33,072 bases of DNA, taken from the NCBI GenBank assembly GCA_022782305.1, contig JALFPC010000081.1, forward strand, positions 1-33,072, written 5' to 3'. Shown in pieces: positions 7,114-15,881 of this stretch. Within the stretch, counting starts at the first letter, position 1, and each line of letters opens with the position of its first letter. The DNA is from Prevotella sp. GTDB lineage: Bacteria > Bacteroidota > Bacteroidia > Bacteroidales > Bacteroidaceae. Position numbers and translations under genes: made by a program. The notes under the pieces were generated by a model. It saw only the letters and a program-made list of their open reading frames with translations, did not search any database and was not told the origin of the DNA.

Positions 7114-10100
7114 ATGAAAAAACAATTTAGAAGCAGCAGTGTAAGCCTCGTCATATCGAGACTTATGTTCCTGTCCGTGTTTCTGATGTGTACGGCTTTT
7201 GCGTATGCTCAGAGCAAGGTAAAAGGTCGTGTGACCGATGCTAAGGGAGAAGCCATCATAGGCGCAAGTATTTTGGTTAAAGGCACAAACAATGGTGCTA
7301 TTACCGACATTGACGGTAACTACAACATCAGCAACGTGCCATCCAAAGGTAGCCTTGTGGTATCCTATGTAGGCTATGTTACCCAGACCGTTGCTGTGAA
7401 TGGCAAAAACGTTGTAAACATCGTATTGAAAGAAGATGCCCTCAACCTCGAGGAGGTTGTAGTAGTAGGATACGGTGTTCAGCGCAAGACAGACGTTACT
7501 GGTGCCATGACCCGCGTGGGCGCCAAGGAACTCAATGCCAAGCCTGTGTCTAATGCTTTCGAAGCATTGCAGGGTAAGGCTGCAGGTGTAGACATCACCT
7601 CCAACCAGCGTCCGGGTGAAATCGGAGACATCCGCATCCGCGGTAACCGCTCACTCACCGCTTCCAACTCTCCTCTTTATGTAGTAGACGGTGTGCCATT
7701 GAGCTCGGGTGGTATCGAAACCCTCAACCCAAGAGACATCGAGTCTATAGACATATTGAAAGATGCCTCTTCTACTGCTATCTACGGTTCACGCGGTGCA
7801 AACGGTGTTGTACTTGTGACCACAAAGCGCGGCAAGCAGGGAGCCATGCAACTCAACTACTCAGGTTCTGTGACCTTCGAGAAGATAGTAGACAAATCAC
7901 CTGCCATGAGCGCAAGCGATTATATCACATGGCGCCGTTGGGCATATTATAACTCTAACCCAACAGCCAACCCAATGGGCAACGAGCCTAACTTCGACAA
8001 AGACCAGGCTTATTTCGCCGGCGATGCCGCTGCCTTGGCCAATGTGAACAAGGGTTGGAATGCTGACCACACACAGTGGGATGGTTCAAAGGTTACAGAC
8101 ACCGACTGGACAGACATGGTTACTCGCACCGGTATCACCCACGAGCACACTCTCAGCGCAAGTGGCGGTACTGAAAACATACAGGGTTCGTTCTCTTTCG
8201 GCTACCTCAACAACAAGGGTACACAGAAAGGTCAGGAGTATGAGCGCTACAACGTGTCTACAAGTGTTGACATCCAGGCCAAGCCATGGTTGAAGATGGG
8301 TGGTTCTATCAATGCTTCATGGTCGGAGCAGGACTATGGTTACTCTCGCACTGGTCAGGTGGGCACCTCTTCCGGTCCTGTAGATATCTACAGCGCTGCC
8401 AAGGCCATACCAAGATATGCCGTTCCTTACGACGAGAATGGCGACCTCATCCTGCAGCCTGCTGGTTCTGCCACAAACGTATACACCGTAGTAGACGAGT
8501 GGAAGAAGTCAACAGAAAACAGACAGACGCTGAGAGCTCTTGGTAGCTTCTATGCACAGGTAGACTTCGGCAAGATATGGGAACCTCTGGCTGGCTTGAG
8601 TTATAAAATCTCTTTCGGTCCTGACTTCCGCCACTACCGCAATGGCTTGTTTATCGATGCCAGCTCAGCAGCCCGCGCCGGCAGTACCAACTATGCAAGA
8701 AGAAATGACGACAGATATTTCTCTTGGACTCTCGACAACATGATCACCTACAACAAGTCTATCGGTGACCACAGTTTCAACGTCACATTGCTCCAGAGTG
8801 CTTCCAAATACAACAAGGAAAGCGGCAGCATGAGCGAACAGAACGTGCTCGTGCCTGAGTTCCTATGGAACAACATGGGACAGATAGACATCGCCAACAC
8901 CACCAAGTATCAGCCCGGCATGAGCACCGGTCTGACCGAAAGCCAGCTGGCCTCTTACATGGCACGTGTCAACTACTCATACAAAGATCGCTATTTGCTC
9001 ACCGTATCAGGACGTTATGATGGTTCTTCAGTATTGGCAGAAGGCAACAAGTGGGCATTCTTCCCATCAGCAGCCCTCGGATGGCGCATCGACCAGGAGG
9101 AATTCATGAAAGACATCACTTGGATCAACCAGTTGAAGGTTAGATTCGGTGTGGGCTGCACTGGTAACTCAGCAGTGTCTCCTTACGGAACCCTCGGTGT
9201 GATTGGAGCATACTGGATGCCTTTCGGCAATGGCGGCGGCAACCAGCAGATCTTCGTAACCAACGAACCATACTACACTTCAGGAAGCAACAAGATGCCT
9301 AACAAGAACCTCGGATGGGAGAAGACCACACAGTTCAACTATGGTATCGACTTCAGCGTGCTCAACGGTCGTATCGGCGGTACCATCGATATCTACCACT
9401 CACGCACTACCGACCTTATCATGGATCGCACCATACCTTCACTGACTGGTTATCCTTCAATCATGGCTAACGTGGGCGAAACCAAGAACTTCGGTGTAGA
9501 CGTGACATTAAACACTGTGCCTGTCAAGTTCAAGGACTTCCAGTGGAACAGCGACCTCACTATGGCTTATCAGAAAGACGAGATCGTTTCTCTGGCCAAC
9601 GGCAAGGAAGACGATATTGCCAACAGCTGGTTTATCGGCGAGTCTATCGGCGTATTCTACGGCTACGACAATGACGGTATATGGCAGGACACTCCAGAAG
9701 ACCATGCCCTGATGGATCAGTTCAATGCCAACGGACATAAGTTCACCCCTGGTAACGTAAGACCAAAGGATCAAGACGGCAACTTCAAGATTGATGCTGA
9801 TGACCGTGTAATTCTCGGTTCTACTACTCCAAGATGGACTGCAGGCTGGACCAATACCTTCACATGGAAGGGCATAGAACTCTCTATCGAACTCTACGGA
9901 CGCTTCAAGTATATGGTCAGCACAGGCGGTGAAGGCCAGTTCGGTATGTATCAGCAGCGCGAAATAAGCTACTGGACACCTGAGAACCCAGGCGCCGATT
10001 TCCAGAAGCCTATATACAGCACAGCAGGTGGCGACCCATATTCAAGCCTTCTCGGATTCGAAGATGCATCGTTCATAAAGGTTCGCAACCTCTCTCTCGG

Positions 10101-10272
10101 CTACAATTTCGACAAGAAGATATGCGAAAAGATTGGTATCGGCTCACTGAAGGTGTATGCACAGGGCAAAAACCTCGGTTGCCTCTACTCATCTGTTGAC
10201 TATCTCGACCTCGACCTCGGAACTACATACTACAACAGAGGTTTCACCATTGGTATGCAAGTAGGTTTCTAA
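7114..10272 (+). CDS. SusC/RagA-family TonB-linked outer-membrane transporter
   Basis: The 1052-residue protein is an outer-membrane beta-barrel that imports oligosaccharides or peptides with TonB energy, working with the SusD-like lipoprotein encoded next. It has a signal peptide (residues 1-32, ending MCTAFAYA). A carboxypeptidase-regulatory-like domain (about 35-110; KGRVTDAKGEAIIGASILVK) is followed by the LEEVVVVGYG segment and a plug domain that includes YVVDGVPLSSGG (about 189-200) and SSTAIYGSRGANGVVLVTT. The barrel ends in GMQVGF with the usual terminal Phe. Length is typical of the family. There is no N-terminal secretin/STN domain, so it is not of the anti-sigma-coupled FecA-like type. 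No carbohydrate-active enzyme or regulator flanks it, so the substrate cannot be told. Confidence 0.93.
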   Translation: MKKQFRSSSVSLVISRLMFLSVFLMCTAFAYAQSKVKGRVTDAKGEAIIGASILVKGTNNGAITDIDGNYNISNVPSKGSLVVSYVGYVTQTVAVNGKNVVNIVLKEDALNLEEVVVVGYGVQRKTDVTGAMTRVGAKELNAKPVSNAFEALQGKAAGVDITSNQRPGEIGDIRIRGNRSLTASNSPLYVVDGVPLSSGGIETLNPRDIESIDILKDASSTAIYGSRGANGVVLVTTKRGKQGAMQLNYSGSVTFEKIVDKSPAMSASDYITWRRWAYYNSNPTANPMGNEPNFDKDQAYFAGDAAALANVNKGWNADHTQWDGSKVTDTDWTDMVTRTGITHEHTLSASGGTENIQGSFSFGYLNNKGTQKGQEYERYNVSTSVDIQAKPWLKMGGSINASWSEQDYGYSRTGQVGTSSGPVDIYSAAKAIPRYAVPYDENGDLILQPAGSATNVYTVVDEWKKSTENRQTLRALGSFYAQVDFGKIWEPLAGLSYKISFGPDFRHYRNGLFIDASSAARAGSTNYARRNDDRYFSWTLDNMITYNKSIGDHSFNVTLLQSASKYNKESGSMSEQNVLVPEFLWNNMGQIDIANTTKYQPGMSTGLTESQLASYMARVNYSYKDRYLLTVSGRYDGSSVLAEGNKWAFFPSAALGWRIDQEEFMKDITWINQLKVRFGVGCTGNSAVSPYGTLGVIGAYWMPFGNGGGNQQIFVTNEPYYTSGSNKMPNKNLGWEKTTQFNYGIDFSVLNGRIGGTIDIYHSRTTDLIMDRTIPSLTGYPSIMANVGETKNFGVDVTLNTVPVKFKDFQWNSDLTMAYQKDEIVSLANGKEDDIANSWFIGESIGVFYGYDNDGIWQDTPEDHALMDQFNANGHKFTPGNVRPKDQDGNFKIDADDRVILGSTTPRWTAGWTNTFTWKGIELSIELYGRFKYMVSTGGEGQFGMYQQREISYWTPENPGADFQKPIYSTAGGDPYSSLLGFEDASFIKVRNLSLGYNFDKKICEKIGIGSLKVYAQGKNLGCLYSSVDYLDLDLGTTYYNRGFTIGMQVGF

Positions 10273-10323
10273 TGTAGAATAAATATTTTCATGATATTAC
10301 AAAAATATAATAAAACGCGAGAT

Positions 10324-12438
10324 ATGAAAAACAAGATATATATTGGTGCTATGGCATTGGCAGCAATGTTAGGCACTACCTCCTGCGGCGATGACTTCCT
10401 GAAGGAGGACGCAAATCACATGGTTACAGACGGACTGCTCGAAACCAATGAAGGCGCAAAGGCTATGGCCGCCGGTTTGTATGCCAACCTGCGTTGGCAC
10501 TTCGGCTACGAGTGGGCTTATGGTATCACCTTGTATGGAACCGATGAGTTTACCAATGGCGCCGACCTCACTGCAGAGCCTTGGAACACATACGACAACC
10601 GACTCAACCCCATGGACTGCACACCTGCCAATGGCGCAGCCAATAAGAACTGCCCTGGTGTGTCTGCATTGTGGAATGAGATGTATTACGGTATCTCTAC
10701 CGCAAACCTCGTGCTCTCTAAGTCTGGTAACCTGACCGATGAAGACACCAGAAACAAGGTTATGGGTGAGGCTTACTTCCTGCGCGGATATAACTACTAC
10801 CGCCTGTTTGCACAATATGGCGGAGTGGTGCTGCAGACCGAACCCGCATCTGGTGATGCAGTCACCGTTTCTTACTATGAGAGAGCCACTGCCGAGCAGA
10901 CACTCAATCAGGTAATTAATGACTTCCAGCAGGCCTACGACCGTCTTCCATTGACAAAATGGCGCGGCAACGGCACATGGACCAAGTATACAGCTGCACA
11001 CTTCCTGGCCAAGGCCCTACTCTACAGACAGTCAGAGAGATGCAGCGACTGGAACAGCAACTATCCAGCAAATACAGACCTCGAGAAGGCTGTGGAACTC
11101 TGCAAAGAGGTGATAGCAGCATGCCCTCTGGAGAAAGACTATAACGACCTGTATGCCAACTGGACCGGTGTTGACTGCAAAAACGAGTCATCAAAGGAAA
11201 TCCTGATGTGCGCAGAACACAATGGCGACAAGAGTACCAGCGGACGCTTCGGCAACCGTACCTACAACTACTTCAACCCTCAGTTCTCTAACTTCTCAGG
11301 AGGTTGGGTACAGAGAGGACAGTATATCGGTGGTATGGACTTCCAGCGCTGCCGTCCTACAGAGTATGCATACGCCATCTTCGACAATGTGAACGACTCT
11401 CGTATGTGGAAGACATTCAAGACCATCTATGGCTACAACAACTATCAGAAACTCTCTGACGGAGTGAAGGCTATGGGTGTGACCGAAGATCAGGCTCCAG
11501 AACTCGGTGATATCGGTATCATGTTTATCCTCAACAAGAAGGATGACCCACGCTTTCAGGACGAGACTACCTACGGTACCTTCGGACGTGGTGGCCAGGC
11601 TCACAGTTTCATAAACCCAGAGACAGGTAAGTGGGTGCCCAACGTGTTCCCTGTATACCTCGGTGGCCAGTATGTGCTCAACACCTACGGCGTGAGCGGC
11701 AACCCCGCACAGTCTAACGTATTCTGCGGTATCAACAAAACCGACGATGGTAGCCGTACTGCTGAGAAGGGTGATGCTCACCGCGACGTGATCATGGCAC
11801 GCACTGGCGAGACCTACCTTATAGAGGCAGAAGCCCTGGTTCGCCTTGGCAAGTATGACAAAGCCATTGCTGTGGTTAACGAACTGCGCAAGCGTGCTGA
11901 GTGGAAGAGCGGCGAAGACCGTGAATACTACGTTGACGGTAGCATCGCATTCGAAAACAACACCACAGCATCTGCAGTGCTCGGCAAGTGCAAGGACAAA
12001 AACGGACAGAAAATCAATAACCTGCAGGCACACAAGTATTCATTCATCAAGAAAAATACCTATTACATCTCTACAGGTATTGCACGCACCACTGAGGCTT
12101 CAAACCTTCAGATTGCAGACTACAACAACCTGCCAGCAGAAGACGAAGCTGTGCTCACAGCCATCGGCGCTACAGGCACCAAGGAGCGCCTCATCAACTT
12201 CATACTCAACGAGCGTACACGTGAGTGCCTCGGCGAGTGGAACCGTTGGGAGGAGCTGAGCCGCACCAAGACATTGGTAAAACGCGCCAAATTATTTAAC
12301 CCAGAGGCTGCTGCAAACGTGGCTGACCGCCATAACCTGCGTCCTATTCCTCAGATCTTCATCGATGCCCTCCAGACCAAGGACGGCAAGAACCTGCCAG
12401 ACGAGGAGAAGGCAAAATGGCAGAATCCTGGGTATTAA
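10324..12438 (+). CDS. SusD/RagB-family outer-membrane lipoprotein
   Basis: This 704-residue surface lipoprotein is the lid and binding partner of the SusC-like transporter. I start it at the ATG at 10324, because MKNKIYIGAMALAAMLGTTS followed by Cys21 is a clean lipoprotein signal with the acidic CGDDFLKED after it; an in-frame ATG at 10291 would put a charged stretch before the signal. SusD hallmarks are WNEMYYGISTANLVL, LRGYNYYRLFAQYGGVVL and the C-terminal RLINFILNERTRECLGEWNRWEEL. At about 700 residues it is longer than the classical 500-550-residue SusD, as in many RagB-like members. It lies 51 bases after the transporter gene and is followed by a perfect 18-bp terminator stem, so the pair forms a complete transcript. 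Confidence 0.92.
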   Translation: MKNKIYIGAMALAAMLGTTSCGDDFLKEDANHMVTDGLLETNEGAKAMAAGLYANLRWHFGYEWAYGITLYGTDEFTNGADLTAEPWNTYDNRLNPMDCTPANGAANKNCPGVSALWNEMYYGISTANLVLSKSGNLTDEDTRNKVMGEAYFLRGYNYYRLFAQYGGVVLQTEPASGDAVTVSYYERATAEQTLNQVINDFQQAYDRLPLTKWRGNGTWTKYTAAHFLAKALLYRQSERCSDWNSNYPANTDLEKAVELCKEVIAACPLEKDYNDLYANWTGVDCKNESSKEILMCAEHNGDKSTSGRFGNRTYNYFNPQFSNFSGGWVQRGQYIGGMDFQRCRPTEYAYAIFDNVNDSRMWKTFKTIYGYNNYQKLSDGVKAMGVTEDQAPELGDIGIMFILNKKDDPRFQDETTYGTFGRGGQAHSFINPETGKWVPNVFPVYLGGQYVLNTYGVSGNPAQSNVFCGINKTDDGSRTAEKGDAHRDVIMARTGETYLIEAEALVRLGKYDKAIAVVNELRKRAEWKSGEDREYYVDGSIAFENNTTASAVLGKCKDKNGQKINNLQAHKYSFIKKNTYYISTGIARTTEASNLQIADYNNLPAEDEAVLTAIGATGTKERLINFILNERTRECLGEWNRWEELSRTKTLVKRAKLFNPEAAANVADRHNLRPIPQIFIDALQTKDGKNLPDEEKAKWQNPGY

Positions 12439-12480
12439 TCCTAATATGACAAACTCATCATTATGATGACCAATGCATAG

Positions 12481-12524
12481 CAAATAAAAGAAGGTGTGTC
12501 GAGAGGCACACCTTCTTTTATTTG
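12481..12524 (+). terminator. Terminator of the SusC/SusD unit
   Basis: An 18-base arm at 12481-12498 (starting CAAATAAAAG) pairs perfectly with 12507-12524 (ending TTTTATTTG), with an eight-base loop. The right arm supplies its own T-rich stretch. Confidence 0.9.
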
Positions 12525-12670
12525 CACTCACTTGGTATTGATTCTTTATATTACCGCCCATGATAAGTGATGATAAATACCACCCTCCTACCATTTTGAT
12601 ATAAGTCAAAAAAAGGAGAAAAAAGCAAAGAAAAGGCAAAAGAAGATAATCATCCTTTAGATTTTCGACC

Positions 12671-12678
12671 TACCTTTG
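12671..12678 (+). promoter_or_regulatory. Candidate -7 box of the small-peptide unit
   Basis: TACCTTTG matches TAnnTTTG. At the ideal -33 distance (ending near 12650) there is no TTG, so either the promoter is weak or activated, or it uses a different upstream element. Transcription from here would start near 12685 and reach the terminator at 12841-12882, a transcript of about 200 bases. Confidence 0.5.
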
Positions 12679-12682
12679 CATC

Positions 12683-12698
12683 GCATTCGAGAGAATGC
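12683..12698 (+). other. Small hairpin at the predicted 5' end of the transcript
   Basis: GCATTC (12683-12688), GAGA loop and GAATGC (12693-12698) form a perfect six-base stem with a GNRA-type tetraloop, placed almost exactly where transcription would start. Such 5' hairpins can protect an mRNA or small RNA from decay; that role is inference. Confidence 0.45.
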
Positions 12699-12744
12699 AC
12701 TGTTATTCATTAGGTTAGTAGTTAATAGATTTAAGGTAAAGATT

Positions 12745-12840
12745 ATGTTATTAGATTTTCAATCTACGGTCCTGTTGGTATCGGCAGTTGTGCTCATGGC
12801 GCTAAGCGTGGGAGTATTGACCACTACCAACATCCGTTAG
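12745..12840 (+). CDS. 31-residue hydrophobic micro-protein in its own transcription unit
   Basis: An ATG at 12745 opens a 31-codon frame ending in TAG at 12838-12840. The peptide starts MLLDFQST, has a continuous hydrophobic core VLLVSAVVLMALSVGVL (about residues 9-25) long enough to span a membrane, and ends TTTNIR. A purine-rich TAAGG sits about eight bases before the ATG. The stop codon directly abuts the perfect terminator stem at 12841, and a promoter-like box and a 5' hairpin lie upstream. That compact promoter-ORF-terminator layout, between two terminated or independently started genes, is the main support. I recognise no family. The alternatives are a small RNA in which the frame is accidental, a dual-function RNA, or a toxin-like membrane peptide. 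Confidence 0.55.
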   Translation: MLLDFQSTVLLVSAVVLMALSVGVLTTTNIR

Positions 12841-12882
12841 AAAAAGAGTGCGGGGTGAGAGAGTCATACCGCACTCTTTTTT
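12841..12882 (+). terminator. Terminator of the small-peptide unit
   Basis: AAAAAGAGTGCGG (12841-12853) pairs perfectly with CCGCACTCTTTTT (12869-12881) around a 15-base loop, and the right arm ends in a run of six T residues. Confidence 0.9.
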
Positions 12883-13000
12883 GCATGATTATCAGCAAAA
12901 AAACATGTGATTTAAACTAATAGACCTTAAAATAAGACCATTTATCATATTTTTTCTTTAATTATAATGGCATTTATGCACATATTTGGGGAATTGTGAT

Positions 13001-13008
13001 TAAATTTG
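13001..13008 (+). promoter_or_regulatory. Candidate -7 box for the envelope gene cluster
   Basis: TAAATTTG fits TAnnTTTG and lies 22 bases before the ATG at 13031. The nearest TTTG (12985-12988) is only 12 bases away, too close for the normal spacing, so confidence is limited. The stretch 12883-13000 shows nothing else. Confidence 0.4.
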
Positions 13009-13030
13009 CAGCTAAAAACAAATATTCAGA

Positions 13031-14398
13031 ATGAAAAATAGATTTCTTTTGTGGTGTTTGCTGCTCGGTGCGCTCACTTCCTTCGGTTCATGTCTCGACT
13101 CTGACGAAGAAGATGTTACACTATATGATGATGCAGCCATTACCCAATTCAGCATATCTTCGGCCAAGATAATCAAACATACACTGTCGTCAGCCGGAGC
13201 CGACTCTACTTATTATGTGGATATCGCAAATATATCCACATACAACTTCTCTATAGACCAAATGGCTGACACCTGCTTCATCAGCAACCGCGACTCGCTG
13301 CCCTATGGCACCGATGCCACCAAACTGCTCGTGTCTTATAGTACCAAAAACAGCGGACTGGTATTCATAGAGAATGAAAACAACGACTCAATAAAGATCG
13401 TGCAGACCACCGACACCCTGGATTTCACCAACCACCGTTATCTGCGCGTCTATTCTACCGACGGCACCAATATGCGCCGATATAAGGTTAAAGTGAACAT
13501 ACATCATGAGGATGGCGCCCATTTCGCATGGCACAAAGTGGGCGAAAGCCAAGACATAGCATCGCTCGATAGCTTGCACCTCGTGTATGCTGGAGGCAAA
13601 CTCATAACCCTCGGACTGAAGAATGGTGCCACAGAGACATACAGCAGCCAAGACGGCATCACATGGACACACGGAGCCACTCTTTCTACCACAGCCTACC
13701 GCAATGCGACAGTGAGAAATGACACACTCTTCGTGCTCGACGGCAACACGCTCAAATACTCAATAGATGGTGAAGCATTCACAGACATACCCAACGCCAC
13801 ATCACTCTCGGCACTGACAGGATGTAGCAGCAAGCAACTCTATGCCCTGGCTGCTGACGGCACACTGATGGCATCGGCGAAAGGTATCGAATGGACTGCC
13901 GAGGCCATCGACGACTCACTCATACTGCTGCCCAACTCCAATATCTCATCCTGCACCTTCACAAACAAGGCTGGCAATGAATATGTGGTGATGGCAGGTA
14001 GCCGCACAGGAAAGAGTTGGAATAAGGAGACATACTCGCAGGTGTGGACCAAGACCATAGACGGCATAACACAGGCACCATGGAACTATATTCCCATAGA
14101 CCGTGAGATGCTACATCCAATGCCAAGAGTGGAAAACCTCACCATCGTGGCATACGGCACTAACATGCTGGCATTCTTCGGAAAAGGTATCGACAACAAT
14201 AGATATGAACCATACTCTACCATACTCCTGAGCCGCGACGGAGGCATCACATGGAAACAGGATGAACTGTTTGCCTATCCTGCCGACGACACCTTTGTGG
14301 CAGCACCACTCTCGGTAACCGTAGACAGCAATGACTACCTCTGGATGGTGTGCACCACCACAGGCCAGGTATGGCGAGGCAAACTCAACAACTATTAA
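13031..14398 (+). CDS. DUF6242-type lipoprotein
   Basis: The 455-residue product begins MKNRFLLWCLLLGALTSFGS followed by Cys21 and acidic LDSDEED, a lipoprotein signal suggesting export to the outer membrane, possibly the surface. The N-terminal half has beta-rich segments and the rest contains repeated blades of the type YSSQDGITWTHGA, ILLSRDGGITWKQDEL and AGSRTGKSWNK, reminiscent of sialidase/BNR-type propeller repeats. I assign it to the DUF6242 family of Bacteroidota, from memory of its position and look; the biochemical role is unknown. The PorG-like gene follows within 11 bases, so it is the first gene of the envelope cluster. It has no enzyme motif I can identify. Confidence 0.7.
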   Translation: MKNRFLLWCLLLGALTSFGSCLDSDEEDVTLYDDAAITQFSISSAKIIKHTLSSAGADSTYYVDIANISTYNFSIDQMADTCFISNRDSLPYGTDATKLLVSYSTKNSGLVFIENENNDSIKIVQTTDTLDFTNHRYLRVYSTDGTNMRRYKVKVNIHHEDGAHFAWHKVGESQDIASLDSLHLVYAGGKLITLGLKNGATETYSSQDGITWTHGATLSTTAYRNATVRNDTLFVLDGNTLKYSIDGEAFTDIPNATSLSALTGCSSKQLYALAADGTLMASAKGIEWTAEAIDDSLILLPNSNISSCTFTNKAGNEYVVMAGSRTGKSWNKETYSQVWTKTIDGITQAPWNYIPIDREMLHPMPRVENLTIVAYGTNMLAFFGKGIDNNRYEPYSTILLSRDGGITWKQDELFAYPADDTFVAAPLSVTVDSNDYLWMVCTTTGQVWRGKLNNY

Positions 14399-14409
14399 AG
14401 ACTGACATA

Positions 14410-15093
14410 GTGAGAGGTCTGATAGCCATACTCCTGCTGGTCTGCACGTGCAATGCCAACGCACAGGAAGACCCCGAATACCGCGCTGAGATAGGTGCTG
14501 GTGTAGGTTTGGTGGCATATCAAGGCGATTTCAATGGGAGTATCACCAAGGGTATGCAACCCTTTGGTGCCATAATGGGCAAATACCGCTTCAACCCCCG
14601 CACGGCACTATCGCTAACAATAGGAGCAGGCAAGATTAAGGGGTCGTCGGAAAATGCCACCACATGGTATCCCGACTATCAGGATGCAACCTACGACTTC
14701 GACCGCACACTCGTAGACACGAGTCTGAAGTTTGAATATAACTTTTGGCCCTACGGCACAGGCTATGAATACCGCGGAGCACGCCGCATAAGCCCATTCA
14801 TATCATTTGGCTTGGGCTGTACATACGCTGGTGGCGGCGACAGCGGCAGCGTGTTTACAGGAAACATGCCCGTGGGCGTAGGAGTGAAATACAAGATAGG
14901 CATAAGGGTCAACATGCAGTTGGAGTGGACCATGCACTTCTCCATGAACGACAAACTGGACGGAGTGGCCGACCCCTACGGTATCAAGAGCAGCGGACTA
15001 TTCAAAAATACCGACTGCTACAGCATGCTACAGTTGTCGCTGACATACGACATACTGGCAAAATGCAAGACATGCCATAACGACAGAAATTAA
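14410..15093 (+). CDS. porG: PorG-like outer-membrane protein (DUF6089), probable type IX secretion component
   Basis: I take GTG at 14410 as the start (227 residues), because it gives a clean signal peptide [18 protein letters not shown], whereas the upstream in-frame ATGs (14350, 14371) overlap the previous gene and add a charged, non-signal stretch. The mature part reads as a small beta-barrel with alternating segments ([53 protein letters not shown]). It ends near a CKTC cysteine pair. Established knowledge: in Porphyromonas gingivalis porG lies beside the uppS-bamA-ompH genes and is needed for type IX secretion. The same order here (this gene, uppS, bamA, ompH) supports the call. The secreted protein at 29834-32125 would be a matching cargo. 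By sequence alone the family call is moderately firm. Confidence 0.72.
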   Translation: MRGLIAILLLVCTCNANAQEDPEYRAEIGAGVGLVAYQGDFNGSITKGMQPFGAIMGKYRFNPRTALSLTIGAGKIKGSSENATTWYPDYQDATYDFDRTLVDTSLKFEYNFWPYGTGYEYRGARRISPFISFGLGCTYAGGGDSGSVFTGNMPVGVGVKYKIGIRVNMQLEWTMHFSMNDKLDGVADPYGIKSSGLFKNTDCYSMLQLSLTYDILAKCKTCHNDRN

Positions 15094-15109
15094 CAAAACA
15101 CCATATATA

Positions 15110-15847
15110 ATGACAGAGAATATCGATATGCAACGCATACCACAACATATTGCCATCATCATGGACGGCAATGGTAGATGGGCCGCCAAACAAAACAAGG
15201 AGCGCAGCTATGGGCACCAGGCCGGTGTTGACACAGTGCGCAGAATAACCTCAGAGTGCACAAGGCTTGGCGTTAAATATCTCACACTATACACCTTCTC
15301 TACAGAGAACTGGAACCGTCCTGCCGACGAGGTGGCAGCCCTCATGGGCTTGGTGCTCACATCGCTCGAAGACGAGATTTTCATGAAGAACAACGTACGC
15401 TTCAGGGTGATAGGCGACATAAACCGCCTGCCCGAGGCAGTGGCAACCAAACTGCACGAAACAGAAGAGCACACCGCTGCAAATAGTGCCATGACCATGG
15501 TGGTGGCACTGAGCTATTCATCCAAATGGGAGATTACCAATGCAACACGCAAGATAGCAAGCAAGGTGGAGCAGGGGCTCATCAAGGCCGATGAGATAAC
15601 AGAAGAGACCATCTCAGAGCATCTCGAGACCGCCTTCATGCCCGACCCCGACCTGCTCATCCGCACTGGAGGAGAGGTGAGGATATCCAACTACCTGCTG
15701 TGGCAGATAGCCTACGCCGAACTCTATTTCTGCGATACCTACTGGCCCGACTTCAACGAAGAGGAACTGCACAAGGCCATAGGTAGTTATCAGGCTCGCC
15801 AGCGTCGCTTCGGCAAGACAGAGGCACAGGTGGAAGCAAACGAATAA
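15110..15847 (+). CDS. uppS: Isoprenyl transferase (undecaprenyl diphosphate synthase)
   Basis: The 245-residue cytosolic cis-prenyltransferase adds isopentenyl units to farnesyl diphosphate, giving undecaprenyl diphosphate, the lipid carrier of peptidoglycan and O-antigen synthesis. The catalytic motif is [12 protein letters not shown] with Asp19. [11 protein letters not shown] lies at about 61-71, and the C-terminal signature is [19 protein letters not shown] followed by AYAELYF. E. coli has His where this protein has Val in GGEVRIS, a position that varies among relatives. The gene sits 16 bases after porG and 34 before bamA, so co-transcription is likely. MurI at the end of the cluster serves the same cell-wall pathway. 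Confidence 0.95.
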   Translation: MTENIDMQRIPQHIAIIMDGNGRWAAKQNKERSYGHQAGVDTVRRITSECTRLGVKYLTLYTFSTENWNRPADEVAALMGLVLTSLEDEIFMKNNVRFRVIGDINRLPEAVATKLHETEEHTAANSAMTMVVALSYSSKWEITNATRKIASKVEQGLIKADEITEETISEHLETAFMPDPDLLIRTGGEVRISNYLLWQIAYAELYFCDTYWPDFNEEELHKAIGSYQARQRRFGKTEAQVEANE

Positions 15848-15881
15848 GGACAATACAAACGTATATACAGCATTAATCATA

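Noticed and set aside
11296..12033. 245-codon - strand frame opposite the SusD gene
   Set aside because: It lies entirely within the SusD coding region and shows no domain, signal or promoter.
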